Assembly (NCBI RefSeq): GCF_003473485.1
Contig: NC_053046.1
Coordinates: 4,784,001-4,848,000 of the forward strand
Direction of reading: 5' to 3'
DNA: 64,000 nucleotides
DNA from: Medicago truncatula
Lineage: Eukaryota; Streptophyta; Magnoliopsida; Fabales; Fabaceae
Shown: in pieces, positions 35,965 to 47,330 of the stretch
How the letters are laid out: every line of letters begins with the position of its first letter
Position numbering within the stretch: position 1 is the first letter of the stretch
Notes under the pieces: model-generated
Database searches by the model: none
What the model was told of the DNA's origin: nothing
Seen by the model: the letters and a program-made list of their open reading frames with translations, nothing else
Program-made: the position numbers and the translations under genes

Positions 35965-36608
35965 GGACGAGCATTTATGCTCACCAATGCAAAAACATGT
36001 TATTTGATTGGTGATTATTCCATGTTTGCGGCTGCAAATTGGATTCTGAAATGGTAACATAATAATTGGGACATATTTTATGAGTTTATCGATAACTCCT
36101 ATTTCTATTTTTCTTTTAATTTGGATTTTCAAATTATTTATGAAATATTGCTAGCGATGGTTGCTTCAAATTATTTATGACTATATTGGAGTATGCACCC
36201 TTTGATTTGAGCTGCATATTTCAAAATTTTATTAATGGCATTGCACATCTTCACCTCTCTTTCCATTATTCCAATTTTGCATAAAAAGATTATCCAATAA
36301 GAGAAATAGAAAATAAGACATGATTTCATCTTATTTGATTATGTTCAATTTCTTAGAAGCGTATGTGTTGAATAAGGCATTAACTAGATAAAATATTTAT
36401 ATGAATGTGATAGAAGTATATTGCACAAGCCACATAAACTCCCTTACAAACTTAAAGGACAATGTTTTTACAACAAAAAAGTTTAGTTTACGAGCCAATT
36501 TTGTTAGACGAAGATAAATGTTTTTAAGAGATAAAAACCTTACAAATTTATTAATACAAATCTAGATTTTAATTGTATATTTTATTTTTTTTAAAAGAAA
36601 AATAAATA

Positions 36609-36610
<2 letters not shown>

Positions 36611-36661
<51 letters not shown>
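36611..36661. repeat. (AT)n microsatellite
   Basis: About 25 uninterrupted AT dinucleotides. Likely length-polymorphic. Confidence 0.95.
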
Positions 36662-36663
<2 letters not shown>

Positions 36664-38045
36664 TAGTTCATGTTTTTTACATGGATGCCTAAAATAAAGT
36701 TTTTGACATAGTTATTTCAAGAATATTTAGGTTTATATTAATTATATGTATATACGATATTGTTTTATTTTAATGTCAAATTTGATTGTTTATGTGTAGT
36801 CTTGTTCCAACCCATTGATATCTCTAGTCTAATGGTAACTCAATATAAGCACATTCAAGATGATTATTCAAGAATACTAATAAAAAATAAAGTTGGTAGA
36901 TTCTTGACTTCATTTCAAATCAATCATAGTATATTTTATGCATTTACCTCTCACCTTTTGGCAATAATTCCTATTTAATAATGATTTTATACAAGATTAT
37001 ATGAATGATGAAGCAACCCTAATTTTAGAGGATTCACTTTAAATTGAAAAATGTATCAACATGCGATTGCATCACATGTGAGACACATATGTTCATGACA
37101 ATGGAGACAATACTCGTATGTATTATGATGTCGGATATACATGTTAGTGGTGATGATTCCCAATAATAATAATTTTAATGGCGTAAATGTTAGATATTAT
37201 AATTTAATGGCCAGATAAGTTGGAAGTAATATCACCTTAGACATGCGCGATGCAATATTTAGAAATACACTTTCTCCATTTTCCTTTTTTCTTCTTCCAA
37301 AGGTTTGGTGGTGAGATAGAAAAGTATGTTTTAACAGGTTCCACAATGGATGTCAAATGTTCATGGTAAAAAATGAACAACTAGAGTCCTCTTTACCATG
37401 GCGACGACACTGAGGTACTTTTATGGTTGATGGAGACTTCATCAACATTGAGCCAACAATTGCAATGTTTTATTCTAGATCTACAGGGAGGATCCCTAAT
37501 CGTGGTCGTTACATTGTTCCTATCCACTTGGTCAAGGCTCCCACAATTATCTATGTGGTTACGTGTCATCCTTTATCCAGTGCGTGTGAGAAAATCCTCG
37601 ATGGATGATCTTTCCAGCTAATATGAGGCGAGACCTATCTTCTAGGACTACCCAGTTACGAAGGGCGAGGTCTCTTGTGAGAACTGACCATCTCAATTTA
37701 AGTCATCACATCTCGTCTCTTACCTGACCATGTGGTGCCGGGTTAAGTTCATTATGGCAAAGGGTTATTGGGCTATATTTTTTTACGAAGGTCCACAAAC
37801 CCCAAGCACTGAGGTCTGTAATGGTAAAGTGGTTAAATGACTTGTTTTTATTTTAGACGAGTTAATGTTCGTCCACAATATCTAAGAACGTACAAGAATA
37901 AATGGAAGTTTTGAAGGAAAAAACGCATACTTAGATAATTCACACATTAAGATAAACTTCAAGTGTTTAGAATCAAAATCTTATTGTTGGGGTAACAAAG
38001 AGAAATAAGAGCCTTTTGGCATCATGCTAAACAAAATAAACTACT

Positions 38046-38200
38046 GGCTTAAATATGCAAATGATATGTGCAAATAGGGCTCGTTTGACTTTTTGTCATT
38101 GCAAAAAAAAAAAAATTAATAAGGTCCTTGCAAAATTTTCTATCTTTTAAAAAAGTCTCTGACCCTATAAATGAGCTGAAGTGGCATGCCACATAATATA
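38046..38200 (+). mobile_element. Truncated GGCTTAAAT-family element, left end
   Basis: It starts GGCTTAAATATGCAAATG and carries aaggtccttgcaaaat and gaagtggcatgccaca, the same modules as the minus-strand piece at 29950-30134. The matching right end is not found; AT-rich sequence follows to about 38410. Confidence 0.5.
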
Positions 38201-39531
38201 ATTTTTTTAAAATTTTTTTAAAATTTTATAATTGTTTTTTTTTAAATTTAAAATTAGAAATAAATTGTTTGAAAATTTATTTAGAAAATAAAAAATCAGA
38301 AAATTAATTTCCAAAAATCTGAATATAAATTTTTGAAAATTATATAATCTAAAAATTTGGAAAATAAATCTGAAAAAAAAAAGATTTGGGAAATTAACTT
38401 TGTGATGTTTTAAAGATACGTGTCCCGCTCATGTTGAATGTTGATTTTCGCCTATTTTTTATTTTTTTTACCCACAAATATTCAGTTAGAAATCTTATGG
38501 TTAAGAGGCAAAGGAGTGCGACCAGGGTATCAAAGATGATTTTTTCCAGCCCTATTCTAGTTTTACGAGTGTATGATATTTATTCTTGTCTCTTTGATTA
38601 TGTATTCGATTACTATGAGTACCTAAACATCTTAGATTAGAGTTTAAAGATGAACTGCTATTACTTGATGAATTTTTCTATAGGTGGATGACAATTTCCT
38701 TTATCGATACTATGCAAATTATGCTTGTGTGTGTATATATGTTTGCGCGCACATATCACTCTTAATTTCTGTTAGTTACTTTGATCTTGAATTGATTCTA
38801 GGTTAGAATTAGGTTCATTTTCATGGACAACTCTAGATTTTGCTTGATATTTTATATCTACAACTTCAAGTAATTTTTTCAACATTATATCTAGTTCAAA
38901 AATTTTATTTAAATATTTAATTAGTTATGGATTTATCTAACTTTGAAGCATATAAGTAAGATTATCTGCTTTACTGCGAAATTTTACCGATACGCAAAAT
39001 CTTTTACCGATCCATTCAAATCTCTAGTCTAACGGTGATTCAATGGAGACATCTTCTTCAAGATAAGTGTATATGAATGTTATATTTTCAAATCAAGTTG
39101 GTCGATTTTTTACTTCATTCCAAATCAAGCAAAGTTTACTAATTTTGCTTTTACTTATAGCCTTTTTGGAATATGTATATTTCCACCTCTTTATTAGCAT
39201 TAACCTTCTACTTTCATTTGACTCTGGTGTTAGGATGATTGGTAGTTACTAATTCCCAAGTGTTGTTCTTTACGATCGATTTAATCTCGTCCCATACTAT
39301 ACTCTACCTTATAGCCTTTTGTCTTTCATAGTAAATTTATTATTCTTTCCGTACCTTATTAAGTGAGCATTTTTGTAAATAATTGATCCATTTTACTTTT
39401 TAAAGCAATATCAATTTTTTCTTCTTCAATTATATTCTACTACTAATTTCATCTCTCTCAATTCAATATTGTATATTCTACTTTGCTCTTATGATAATGA
39501 TAAACGCATTAATACTTGACAATAACACTTA

Positions 39532-39817
39532 GGGTGCGTTTGATTTGTAAAACTGTTTCAGGTACAAGACAAACTGGAGGCAAGGAACAAGACAAAAACT
39601 CATATTTTTGTCCCTCACCAAACCACAGCACAACTTTTTGTCCCACGTACAAGTTGTCTAAAATACCAAAATAGCATTTTGTCCCTAAAAAATCGTATAA
39701 AACAAAAAATTACTCAATGCCATAAAAAATTTGTCTTGTGTTGTTCTGCCTTGTGTTGCACTGTTCTATCTTGTACTGTTCTGTCCAGTACTTGCTGTTT
39801 TGCAAACCAAACACACC
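39532..39817. mobile_element. TIR element of Tourist/hAT type
   Basis: Left end GGGTGCGTTTGATTTGTAAA and right end, on the other strand, AGGTGTGTTTGGTTTGCAAA are inverted over about 25 bp. Inside, gtacaagacaa, tgtcccacgtacaagttg and ctgttctgtccagtacttg motifs repeat. The target duplication is not clear, so the superfamily is uncertain. Confidence 0.6.
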
Positions 39818-39890
39818 TACAATCATTTCTCTCTCACCTTCACTATTAAATATATTTTTCTTAATAAATGTAAAATGAATAAAAAAAATA

Positions 39891-40164
39891 CTCCATCCGT
39901 CTCACAATTATTGTCTCTTTAACAATTTTTCTTTTTCTCAAAATAATTGTCACTTTATAATACCAATGTAGCATTTATTATTTTTTTCCCACTATTATAC
40001 CCTTATTTATTGAATTTCATCTAACTTAATCACTCCACTAACTACAATTAATAAGGGTGTTTTAGTAAATGCTACTAATTTTACAATTGAAATCAACACA
40101 ATTAATTATTTCCTTAATAATCGTGCACAAACCTTAAACGACAAATATTGTGAGACGGAGGGAG
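39891..40164. mobile_element. Stowaway MITE (Tc1/mariner type)
   Basis: Ends CTCCATCCGTCTCACAATTA and, on the other strand, CTCCCTCCGTCTCACAATAT, with TA on both sides (39889-39890 and 40165-40166). The length of 274 bp and the CTCCCTCCG start are classic for Stowaway. Confidence 0.9.
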
Positions 40165-41047
40165 TACTATTTTTCATAAATTTCACATATGTTGTTTATA
40201 TTCCATGACCTTTTGCTTGAGTTTTCTTCTTGATAAATAGATGACAACAAATTTATGAAATTTAACTCCTAAAAGGAAATATATTTTCTCACTATCTGTC
40301 AAAAGGAAATATAACTCCTAAAAGTCAACAATAACTTAATTAGTCATTTCATAAATGTGAAAAATGTAGTTTATCTTCCTTGAACTTTTTCTTGAGCTTC
40401 TTTCTTTATAAGTAGATGACATTAGAGGTGAAGATGACTAAATATAATTAGCGGTAGGTTCGTAGATATATATATTTTTTTTTTCTACCCGAAGTCAAGA
40501 TAATTAAACACACTTAACTACTACTATTCTTAATATGTGTAAAAACAATTACTTTTTCGTATAATTATGTCGAAAGTGAGTTCTATTATAAATCTTTAAT
40601 GAGATTGAGGATTCATTGAGCTTATACTGGTAATATTTGTAATGCTATTACAAGTAAATTGTCAATGGTTTCAAACAACAATCGGACATGGTGCAAAGTG
40701 GATCTTTGCAATTCCACCATTAGTTTAACTTGTTGAAACTCATTAAGGTCTACATGGATTTTTATTATCATATAACTCTTCACCATATTCTTCAATAAGG
40801 CAATGCTTAGCTTGTGCAAACTTTCTCGTTAAGATGGAGACGAACTAGGTGGGGCACTTATCATGGTTTTAAGAGGCTCAACATGGTTATATGTGGCCTT
40901 GTTGAAGGATGCTTTAGGGTTTTTTCTTCTTCTAGGGTGTAGTCCTCTTGATTTTTATTTATTTTTTTGGATTTGTAGATGAAGTGACAAGCACCACTAG
41001 AAATTCACATATATCTGTGATATTTTGTGTTCGCGGTCGAGTACATG
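40165..41047. other. AT-rich spacer between MITEs
   Basis: No gene is seen. The minus-strand frame 40622-40819 has no recognisable product. The first letters of an 8-bp target duplication belonging to the next element close this stretch. Confidence 0.5.
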
Positions 41048-41355
41048 CAGTGGCGGCGGATCTCCTTGAAGACCTGCAGATGCCACTGCACCCCCCAACT
41101 TCTCTATAAATATGATATTAGTCATAGTATGACACATGAGAAATGGATGCCACACCCTCTATTTCAACTGTATTTTTAATGTTTTATATTCAAAAAAATC
41201 ACTCCTGGCAAGACTTGAACCAGCGTCCTCTAAGTAATATTCAGGCTAACGAACCACCACACCACATCATAATCCTAGAAAGAGTTTGAAACTGTTTATT
41301 ATATATTCTATCGATATTTGACACCCCCAACAAAATTACTCAAGATCCGCCACTG
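41048..41355. mobile_element. hAT MITE
   Basis: Ends CAGTGGCGGCGGATC and GATCCGCCACTG are inverted, of the CAGTGGCGGA type common in plant hAT elements. The element is flanked by a perfect 8-bp duplication AGTACATG (41040-41047 and 41356-41363). It carries no transposase. Inside, about 41210-41235 (ggcaagacttgaaccagcg) looks like a tRNA-type B-box on the other strand, perhaps a nested SINE piece. Confidence 0.9.
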
Positions 41356-41607
41356 AGTACATGTGTCAAACCTATTAGCATTGACTTGTTAAGAAAAAAC
41401 TATTAGTATCGATATTGTTAGTTGAATTGCATCTTACAGACAATTCTCATGATTTTTGTTGAGTATAACTTATATATAGACATATTAGAAAGGAAAAGGG
41501 CGAGTGCAAAGGTATTGTTGTAATGTGAGTCATATTATTATATGTATGACTTGTAACATTGAAACCCTAATTCACTCAAAAAATATACGAAATTATAATT
41601 ACTTTAT

Positions 41608-41779
41608 GAGAAATGATATTTGTACATCCATTTTATGACATCTTTTGTACAACCTTCTCTCTCATACTCATATTATCTTCTTATTCTCTCTCTTCCTTTT
41701 TCTGTCTCTATTGTTTTTTACCAATAAGAAGAGAGAAAATGTAAGTTGTCACCAAAAGGTTGTTCAAATATCATTACTC
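41608..41779. mobile_element. Short Mutator-like MITE, family GAGAAATGATATTTG, copy 2
   Basis: Left end GAGAAATGATATTTGTACA, right end (other strand) GAGTAATGATATTTGAACA, flanked by a perfect 9-bp duplication TTACTTTAT (41599-41607 and 41780-41788). Length 172 bp with a CT/GA-rich middle. Confidence 0.88.
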
Positions 41780-41906
41780 TTACTTTATAGTTGCAGAGAC
41801 ATACATCGCTGCGTATAGAAATAACAACAGGGAGGACAGTAGTAAGAAGTGCAATGACGGAGGGTCAAGATCCATTTTGAAATTGATATTGTAACATAGA
41901 ATATTA

Positions 41907-42772
41907 GGTGGGGTTTAACATGGGAAAGGGAAATTGTTTTCCACCATGGGAAATTTTTTTTTTGTCCATTAGATTGAGTAAGAAACATAATTTTATCATG
42001 GACACTCAACACAAGATTTTTTCACTCTCCTCCATCTCTCTCACCCACCTGTTGAACCAATCTCACAATCTGAAATTTCTGTTGCTTTACCACACTCCTC
42101 ACCCTCATTCAACCTCCATGAGTAGGATTGTCAACACTATATTATTTGTTTTACACTATCTTTAACCACCCTTATTCACCTCCATGAGTGCGTATGAGTA
42201 TTGCCATGATTAGTATTCCATATCTAAAAACTCCATTGTTGTATTAGTTTTTTTTTTGCCGTCAAAAGAAATCTATAAAATTCCTGCTTTTTTACTAAAT
42301 GAGCTTCCAATGATGATTCAACCGGAAACGAATTTCAAATTTAAAAGAGTTGAAAAAAAAATTACAGACAATTTTTTATGAAGAAGAAGTGCTTCCACTT
42401 CAAACAATAATAGGTTATCTTGGTCAAAAATAGAGGCAAATGTCAGCCAACATCCATACTTCTCTAATCTATTCCATTTTCATCTTCAATCTCACGAATA
42501 AGTAATTATTTTTCATTTTCCTCTTCATTTTGAGTTTAACTATTTTGATACTGCTTGGATCTTAGTTGAAGAAATGAGAAGAGGAAAAGCGGGTGAATCT
42601 ATTGTTAAGGGAAGAATTTTTTTTCAGATTGAACAAAAAAGAGTGTAAAAGATAAAGGAAAAAATATAGTATAGACAATCCATGATAAAATTAATACTCC
42701 TTTTTAATTTAATGAAAAAAAAAACTTTTTCATAGAGGGAAACAATTTCCCTTTACCATGTTAAACTCAACC
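41907..42772. mobile_element. Mutator-like MITE, family GGTGGGGTTTA, copy 2
   Basis: Left end GGTGGGGTTTAACATGGG, right end (other strand) GGTTGAGTTTAACATGG, flanked by AGAATATTA and GGAATATTA (41898-41906 and 42773-42781), a 9-bp duplication with one difference. The inside is collinear with copy 1 at 10972-11719 (for example ctcaacacaagattttttcac), but longer, 866 against 748 bp. Confidence 0.85.
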
Positions 42773-43061
42773 GGAATATTAAACCAAAGAGAAATGTTGG
42801 TGGACATCCGTGCTACCCAATCCACGTATTTCTCTCTTCTAATTTTGTTTCTCGAAGGGTGAGAATATGGGATCCATCAGAAGTGTAAAATTGGTGGATG
42901 TTGTGCCTAAATATCAAAACACCTTAAACTCAAATAGAAAACTACATTGATAAAAAAAACGAGTTTTTGTATTTGAACAATAATAATTTTTTAACACTCA
43001 TTTTTAGTAAAAATATTCTCTAACAATCATTTAACACTTCATTTTCTCTCAATATTTTTTT

Positions 43062-43604
43062 GGCTTAAATGCTCTTTTGATCCCTTAACTATTTAATTGG
43101 TATCGCTTTAATCCCTTAACTAAAAAAAAGATTGTTTGAAGATTTTAAGTTTTTTTTTAGTCTCGTTTTGGTCTCTTCTGTTAGTTTTAATAAAAAAACG
43201 TTAAGTGTGGACACGTGTCACCTTGTCATTGGCTCTGAGTAAAAAAATAAAATTTATAAAAATAAAATAAAATAATATATATATATTTTATTTTTTTGTA
43301 AAAAATTCCCAGAACCAATGACAAGGTGACAAGTGTCACTTTGTCATTGGCTTTGGGATTTTTTTTAAAAAAAAAAGATATTTTAAAATAATAATATTTT
43401 TTTTTAAAAAAAAAAAAACTCAGAGCCAATGACAAGGTGACCCGTGTCTAGGAGTTAACTTTTTTTTAAAACCCTAACGGAAACCTAACAGAAGAGAGCA
43501 AAACGAGACTAAAAAAAAAATTAAAATCCTCAAACAATCTTTTTTTTAGTTAAGGGACCAAAGCTACCAATTAAATAGTTAAGGGACCAAAAAGCATTTA
43601 AGCC
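43062..43604. mobile_element. Mutator-like MITE, family GGCTTAAAT, long inverted arms
   Basis: The arms GGCTTAAATGCTCTTTTGAT and, on the other strand, GGCTTAAATGCTTTTTGGTC extend inward for well over 150 bp. Flanks are a perfect 9-bp duplication TATTTTTTT (43053-43061 and 43605-43613), though a T-rich one. The centre contains the motif ccaatgacaaggtgac or its complement four times in alternating orientation. The whole 543-bp element could fold into a long hairpin. Confidence 0.85.
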
Positions 43605-45046
43605 TATTTTTTTTCTTCTTCTTCCATCACCCCATTGATCTATGATCACACTTACTGTTTCTTTCTCTCAACGTGAACATAAGGATTATAAAAAAAAAGT
43701 GTAAATAAGGTATGAATTATTTTCTTAATAAAAGAAGAGTTAAATATGTTTTTGATCCCTCTAAATATATTTATTTTCATTTTCAATCTCACAAAAAATT
43801 TCATTGGAACTCTAGTCCCTCTAAATTTTTTGATGCCAATTTTACTCTTTAGCTGTTTACAAGAGTTCATCTCGCATCTTACATGCTACATGAACTTTTG
43901 AAAAAAAAATGACTAAAGTGTGTTTCATTTGGCTAACTTTGTTCTTATTTTTCGTAGGGTTATGCTAACAAGTGCCCTTAGTTAAAGATTTAAAAGAGGA
44001 AATGATTTATAAATTTTATGTAGAAAAAGTTCATTTTTTAAGTTTCAATGTGGTGAATACACAATTTTTTTTTTATTCTTTTGGCTTCTAAACAAGTTCA
44101 CCAACGCCACTTGTTTACATTCCCCTTTCTCTTAATCAATTATTCTCTGTCATCAAAATAACTTATTTTGATCATTCATCCATTTTTTAAATACATTAAA
44201 TTTGACATACTCTAAATCTGAGCAAAGTTCGAAGAATTTTTTTAGATTAAATAAAAAATAAAAGTTTTTTCTTTTGAGAGAAATTAAAAAAAAAAGTTGG
44301 TATATTCAAAAAAAGACTAAAAATGTACTTAACTAAAAATAAAAGACGACAAATAACTTTTTATTTCATGAAAACTATTGTAAATTTATAAATTTAGAAA
44401 ATAAGAGTAAATGTATATCTCAATTTATGAGTGAGTGTATTGTAGAAGTAGAAAAAAATGATAAAAAACGGTGGGCTAAGGATGTTCACATTGGGGATGC
44501 TTTGAAGTTGCTTATCCAAGTGGAGCCTAACCCAATTTATACAACCATAGTCTCCATGACCATGAGTACCAAACTTTCTCCACGCGCCACCTCGACCTCA
44601 ACAACTCTACCACTTGCCCTACGGCATTGACTCTTACCTGAAAACACCCTCACGCGCCTCCCTATGAGCGTAGCCTAACTTCTACTCTCATTGCAGTCCA
44701 AAGGATCCTTTCACACCAACGGCTAGTTCTCATTACAAAATGCAACACGACAATGATATATACATCCAAAGCAACCTTTTCTTTCCTTTATGGCCACCCA
44801 AAATAATTTTTAATTAATTTTTAGTTTGCTAATTTTTTAATCCAAATCCATATATAAACACAAACACACTTTTATATATTTATTTTGTACATTTTAAGTG
44901 TTCTAGCAAGTTCAATAGCCACCAACAATAACATAGATTTCACCTTAAAAAAACAACATAGATTTATTCATTCATCCTCTTCAACTATACAACCTTGTTT
45001 TCCTCAAAAAGAAAAAAACAACAACCTCGTACCTTGCATTTAACAC
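43605..45046. other. Intergenic: SAUR-like upstream region
   Basis: AT-rich with no recognisable gene. The piece near 43966 (gctaacaagtgcccttag) resembles transposon-end motifs seen again at 59865. The part after about 44840 is the likely promoter and leader of the SAUR-like gene. Confidence 0.5.
44851..44857 (+). promoter_or_regulatory. Candidate TATA box of the SAUR-like gene
   Basis: TATATAA lies about 190 bases before the ATG at 45047, in a plausible position for a leader of about 160 bases. AT-rich DNA makes chance matches common. Confidence 0.35.
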
Positions 45047-45445
45047 ATGGATTGTTTGGTGATGCCAGTTTCATTGATCAGGAGAAGATCAACAAGTTCA
45101 AGATTGGGTTATAGACCACTAACCAATGATGGATTGGATCAACAAGATTCTGATAGCCGCGTGACGGTGGTGGTTGGAAAAGAGAAGAAGGTGTTCCTCG
45201 TAGACCCTATCATATTACAAGAAAATCCATTTAAGGTTTTGATGGATATCTCAATGAAGAAGGATCCAACAAAGAAAAAGAAGGATCATTTCCATTTTTC
45301 ATCAAGTCAGCAAAGAGTTATCTTTGTGGATGTTGATGATATTTTGTTTGAGCACATGTTGTGGCTTATGAACAATGATACATCTTCTTTGTTTCAGCTG
45401 AATTTGAAGGATATTGTTGATTTTTATACTCATGATGATATGTAA
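45047..45445 (+). CDS. SAUR-like auxin-responsive family protein
   Basis: A single-exon frame of 132 aa starting MDCLVMPVSLIRRRSTSSRL and ending in TAA-type stop after FYTHDDM. The middle, RVTVVVGKEKKVFLVDPIIL, QENPFKVLMDIS and IFVDVDDILFEHMLWLMNND, lines up in order with the SAUR core (valine-rich strand, FxVxxxxL helix, then a CDEDxFxHxLxLL-like segment). Such proteins are short-lived and usually intronless, as here. The basic, Ser/Arg-rich N-terminus and Lys-rich insert (KKDPTKKKKDHFHF) are unlike canonical SAURs, so the protein belongs to a divergent branch if it belongs to the family at all. It could alternatively be an uncharacterised legume family. No frame damage is seen. Confidence 0.55.
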   Translation: MDCLVMPVSLIRRRSTSSRLGYRPLTNDGLDQQDSDSRVTVVVGKEKKVFLVDPIILQENPFKVLMDISMKKDPTKKKKDHFHFSSSQQRVIFVDVDDILFEHMLWLMNNDTSSLFQLNLKDIVDFYTHDDM

Positions 45446-46390
45446 TATTGTTCTAAATTTACAGAGTACTTTAGCTTTCTTAACAGCAGAGGTAAGGTAC
45501 TATGTTAATTTTACATTAATTTTCTGTTCATACTTCAATGTTATTTCTTTGTGAAATACAGAAGGAACACTTAGCATCTTGTAATATGTATCTAATGAAC
45601 ATAACCCATTGCTAATATTGTATTATTTTACTCAAATAATTATGATAGAATATTACGACGTGATTTGATCATGTAGTTGATTTCATTTACTGGGATTAAA
45701 TTTGTTTGTTGCTATTGTTGTTCATCGATGGTTGATTATAATTCTTTCTTATTCACTTTCTATTTTCGATGTCAAGTTAAATATTTGCACTCCTATTAAT
45801 TGATCCATCTAATGTAATTTACTTAGAATAGAAAAAAAGAGAGCATTTCATTGTTGATGGAAATATAGAATGATTAACTAAGGTAAGTTAAGTGAACATA
45901 TAAAATTAACCAAATTTATTTATTTAGGATTAGGATTTTTTTTCCTCTAGTTGGAAACTGCTGTTAAAAGTAAAATCACTTTCTTCATGACTCTGGATGT
46001 AGATGTTTGGCCAAGTTTCCAGCCTTTGGTGGATTGTCGGTGATGGAAAATGACACTATTATACCCTGTGAGAGGTGTGAACGAGAGATAGAAAAAAGAA
46101 ATGGAAAAAGGATAATAATTGTTATATAGTCGCAGATTCAACTCATTTAGATTTGACTGCACTAAGATATTATTGCTCGGGATCAAGTAGCTTAGCTCTT
46201 CGTTATTTTCTTTTAATCATTTCTAAACATTTCATCCAAAAATATCTCTTTAAGCACTTAGGTTTCACAAGTTCTTTGATAATGATAACATTTTGTCATC
46301 AACATTAATAACATCAGTAGCAAATTCATTTTCAAATATTTTCATAAAAATGTATCAACAAATGAATTTTTTTTTCTATAATTTTTTTTT
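45446..46390. other. Intergenic, no feature recognised
   Basis: 3' flank of the SAUR-like gene and AT-rich spacer. The minus-strand frame 45947-46186 has no recognisable product. Confidence 0.5.
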
Positions 46391-46520
46391 GGTCTTAGAT
46401 GAAGTGGTAATCCATTGAAAATAAACTCACACACAACTGTGAGGTCCCGGGTTTGAACCTGGGTCACAACGTCCGGCCTTGCAATTTCGGCATTTGCCAG
46501 TTGAGCTAGGACTTCTAGAT
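46391..46520 (-). repeat. tRNA-derived SINE
   Basis: On the minus strand it begins tcctagctcaactggcaaat (A-box like), gccgaaattgcaaggccgg, and has the B-box GGTTCAAACCCGGGACC, then a body to ttaccacttcatctaagacc. A second copy starts at 63945 on the plus strand with the same head. It is a SINE and not a tRNA gene, since no acceptor stem can be formed. Confidence 0.7.
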
Positions 46521-46529
46521 TTATCTCAT

Positions 46530-47330
46530 TTTTTTAACAAGCCAAAATGAGATATATTATAAAACAACAATTATTCCTCCTGCATAAGGTGTGCAAAGAA
46601 AGAACAACCCTGAAAAGTTACAAAGTCACTGATGTCTGAAAAGAGCCGACATCACCAAAACAACAAAATAAAATTACATGTGGACTCCCATACAAAGAAG
46701 CGGGTGTTTCCACCAGTCGTAATAACTGTACGTAAACGACACCTGATGCGATTTCAACCATAAAAATGAGTGAAACTTCACTTTGTTAATGAGAACACTA
46801 GGATCAGAAGCAATATTTTTGAAGATACGGTGATTTATCTCCTTCCAAAAAACCCAAACACAAGCGAGCCAAACAGTTTTAAAGAAAAGGTGTGAAGATC
46901 GCGTCATACCCGCCATGGGAGAAAACTGAATAAAGTGTTGTTGAATAACATTTGGAGCAACCGAAAAGATACCCAACCAAGATCGAACAAGTGTCCAGAC
47001 ACTGGCAGCGATGGCACAATCTAGAAATATGTGATGAGCTGTTTCCAAATTGCCGCAGCCTGCTGCACACGCACATTCCGTGGATGGAATAATACTCCTT
47101 CGCAACAGATTGTCTTTTGTCGGTAATCTGTTTCAAAGAAGACGCCAAGCAAACAATGATATCTTTGCTGAAATGTTTCTTTGCCAGACATCATCTACTT
47201 GGTCCCGAAGCACAGGTTCATCAGGTGCGGTAAACAGACAATAGGCACCACACGTCGGGTAACCATGAATAGAATCAAGCAACCATTTCCACCTGTCACT
47301 AACGTGCTCCTGTAAACAAAACAATGTTAA
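46530..47330 (-). mobile_element. LINE 3' fragment with reverse-transcriptase zinc-binding domain
   Basis: Minus-strand frame 47324-46674 encodes EHVSDRWKWLLDSIHGYP, DVWQRNISAKISLFAWRLL, then a TGA at 47135-47133, then NRLPTKDN, LLRRSIIPSTECACAAGCGN, LETAHHIFLDC and ending PLLCMGVHM. The Cys/His cluster (C-x3-C, then H-H and C) and W-rich tail are the zf-RVT domain at the end of legume L1-type LINEs. Both halves are in one frame, so the copy carries a single nonsense codon in an Arg position (CGA to TGA is the simplest explanation). About 140 bases of 3' UTR follow. The polymerase and endonuclease are missing: a 5'-truncated copy. Confidence 0.85.

Larger units (their letters stand above)
35965..39531. 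other. Intergenic: AT microsatellite and transposon debris
   Basis: After the AHL 3' flank the sequence is AT-rich. It contains an AT dinucleotide run (36611-36661), a truncated GGCTTAAAT-family end (38046-38200) and several short frames, for example 37423-37608, with no recognisable product. Confidence 0.55.

Noticed and set aside
46440-46518. tRNA gene candidate from tagctcaactggc and GGTTCAAACCC
   Set aside because: A- and B-boxes are present, but no acceptor or anticodon stem forms and the sequence continues as a SINE body.
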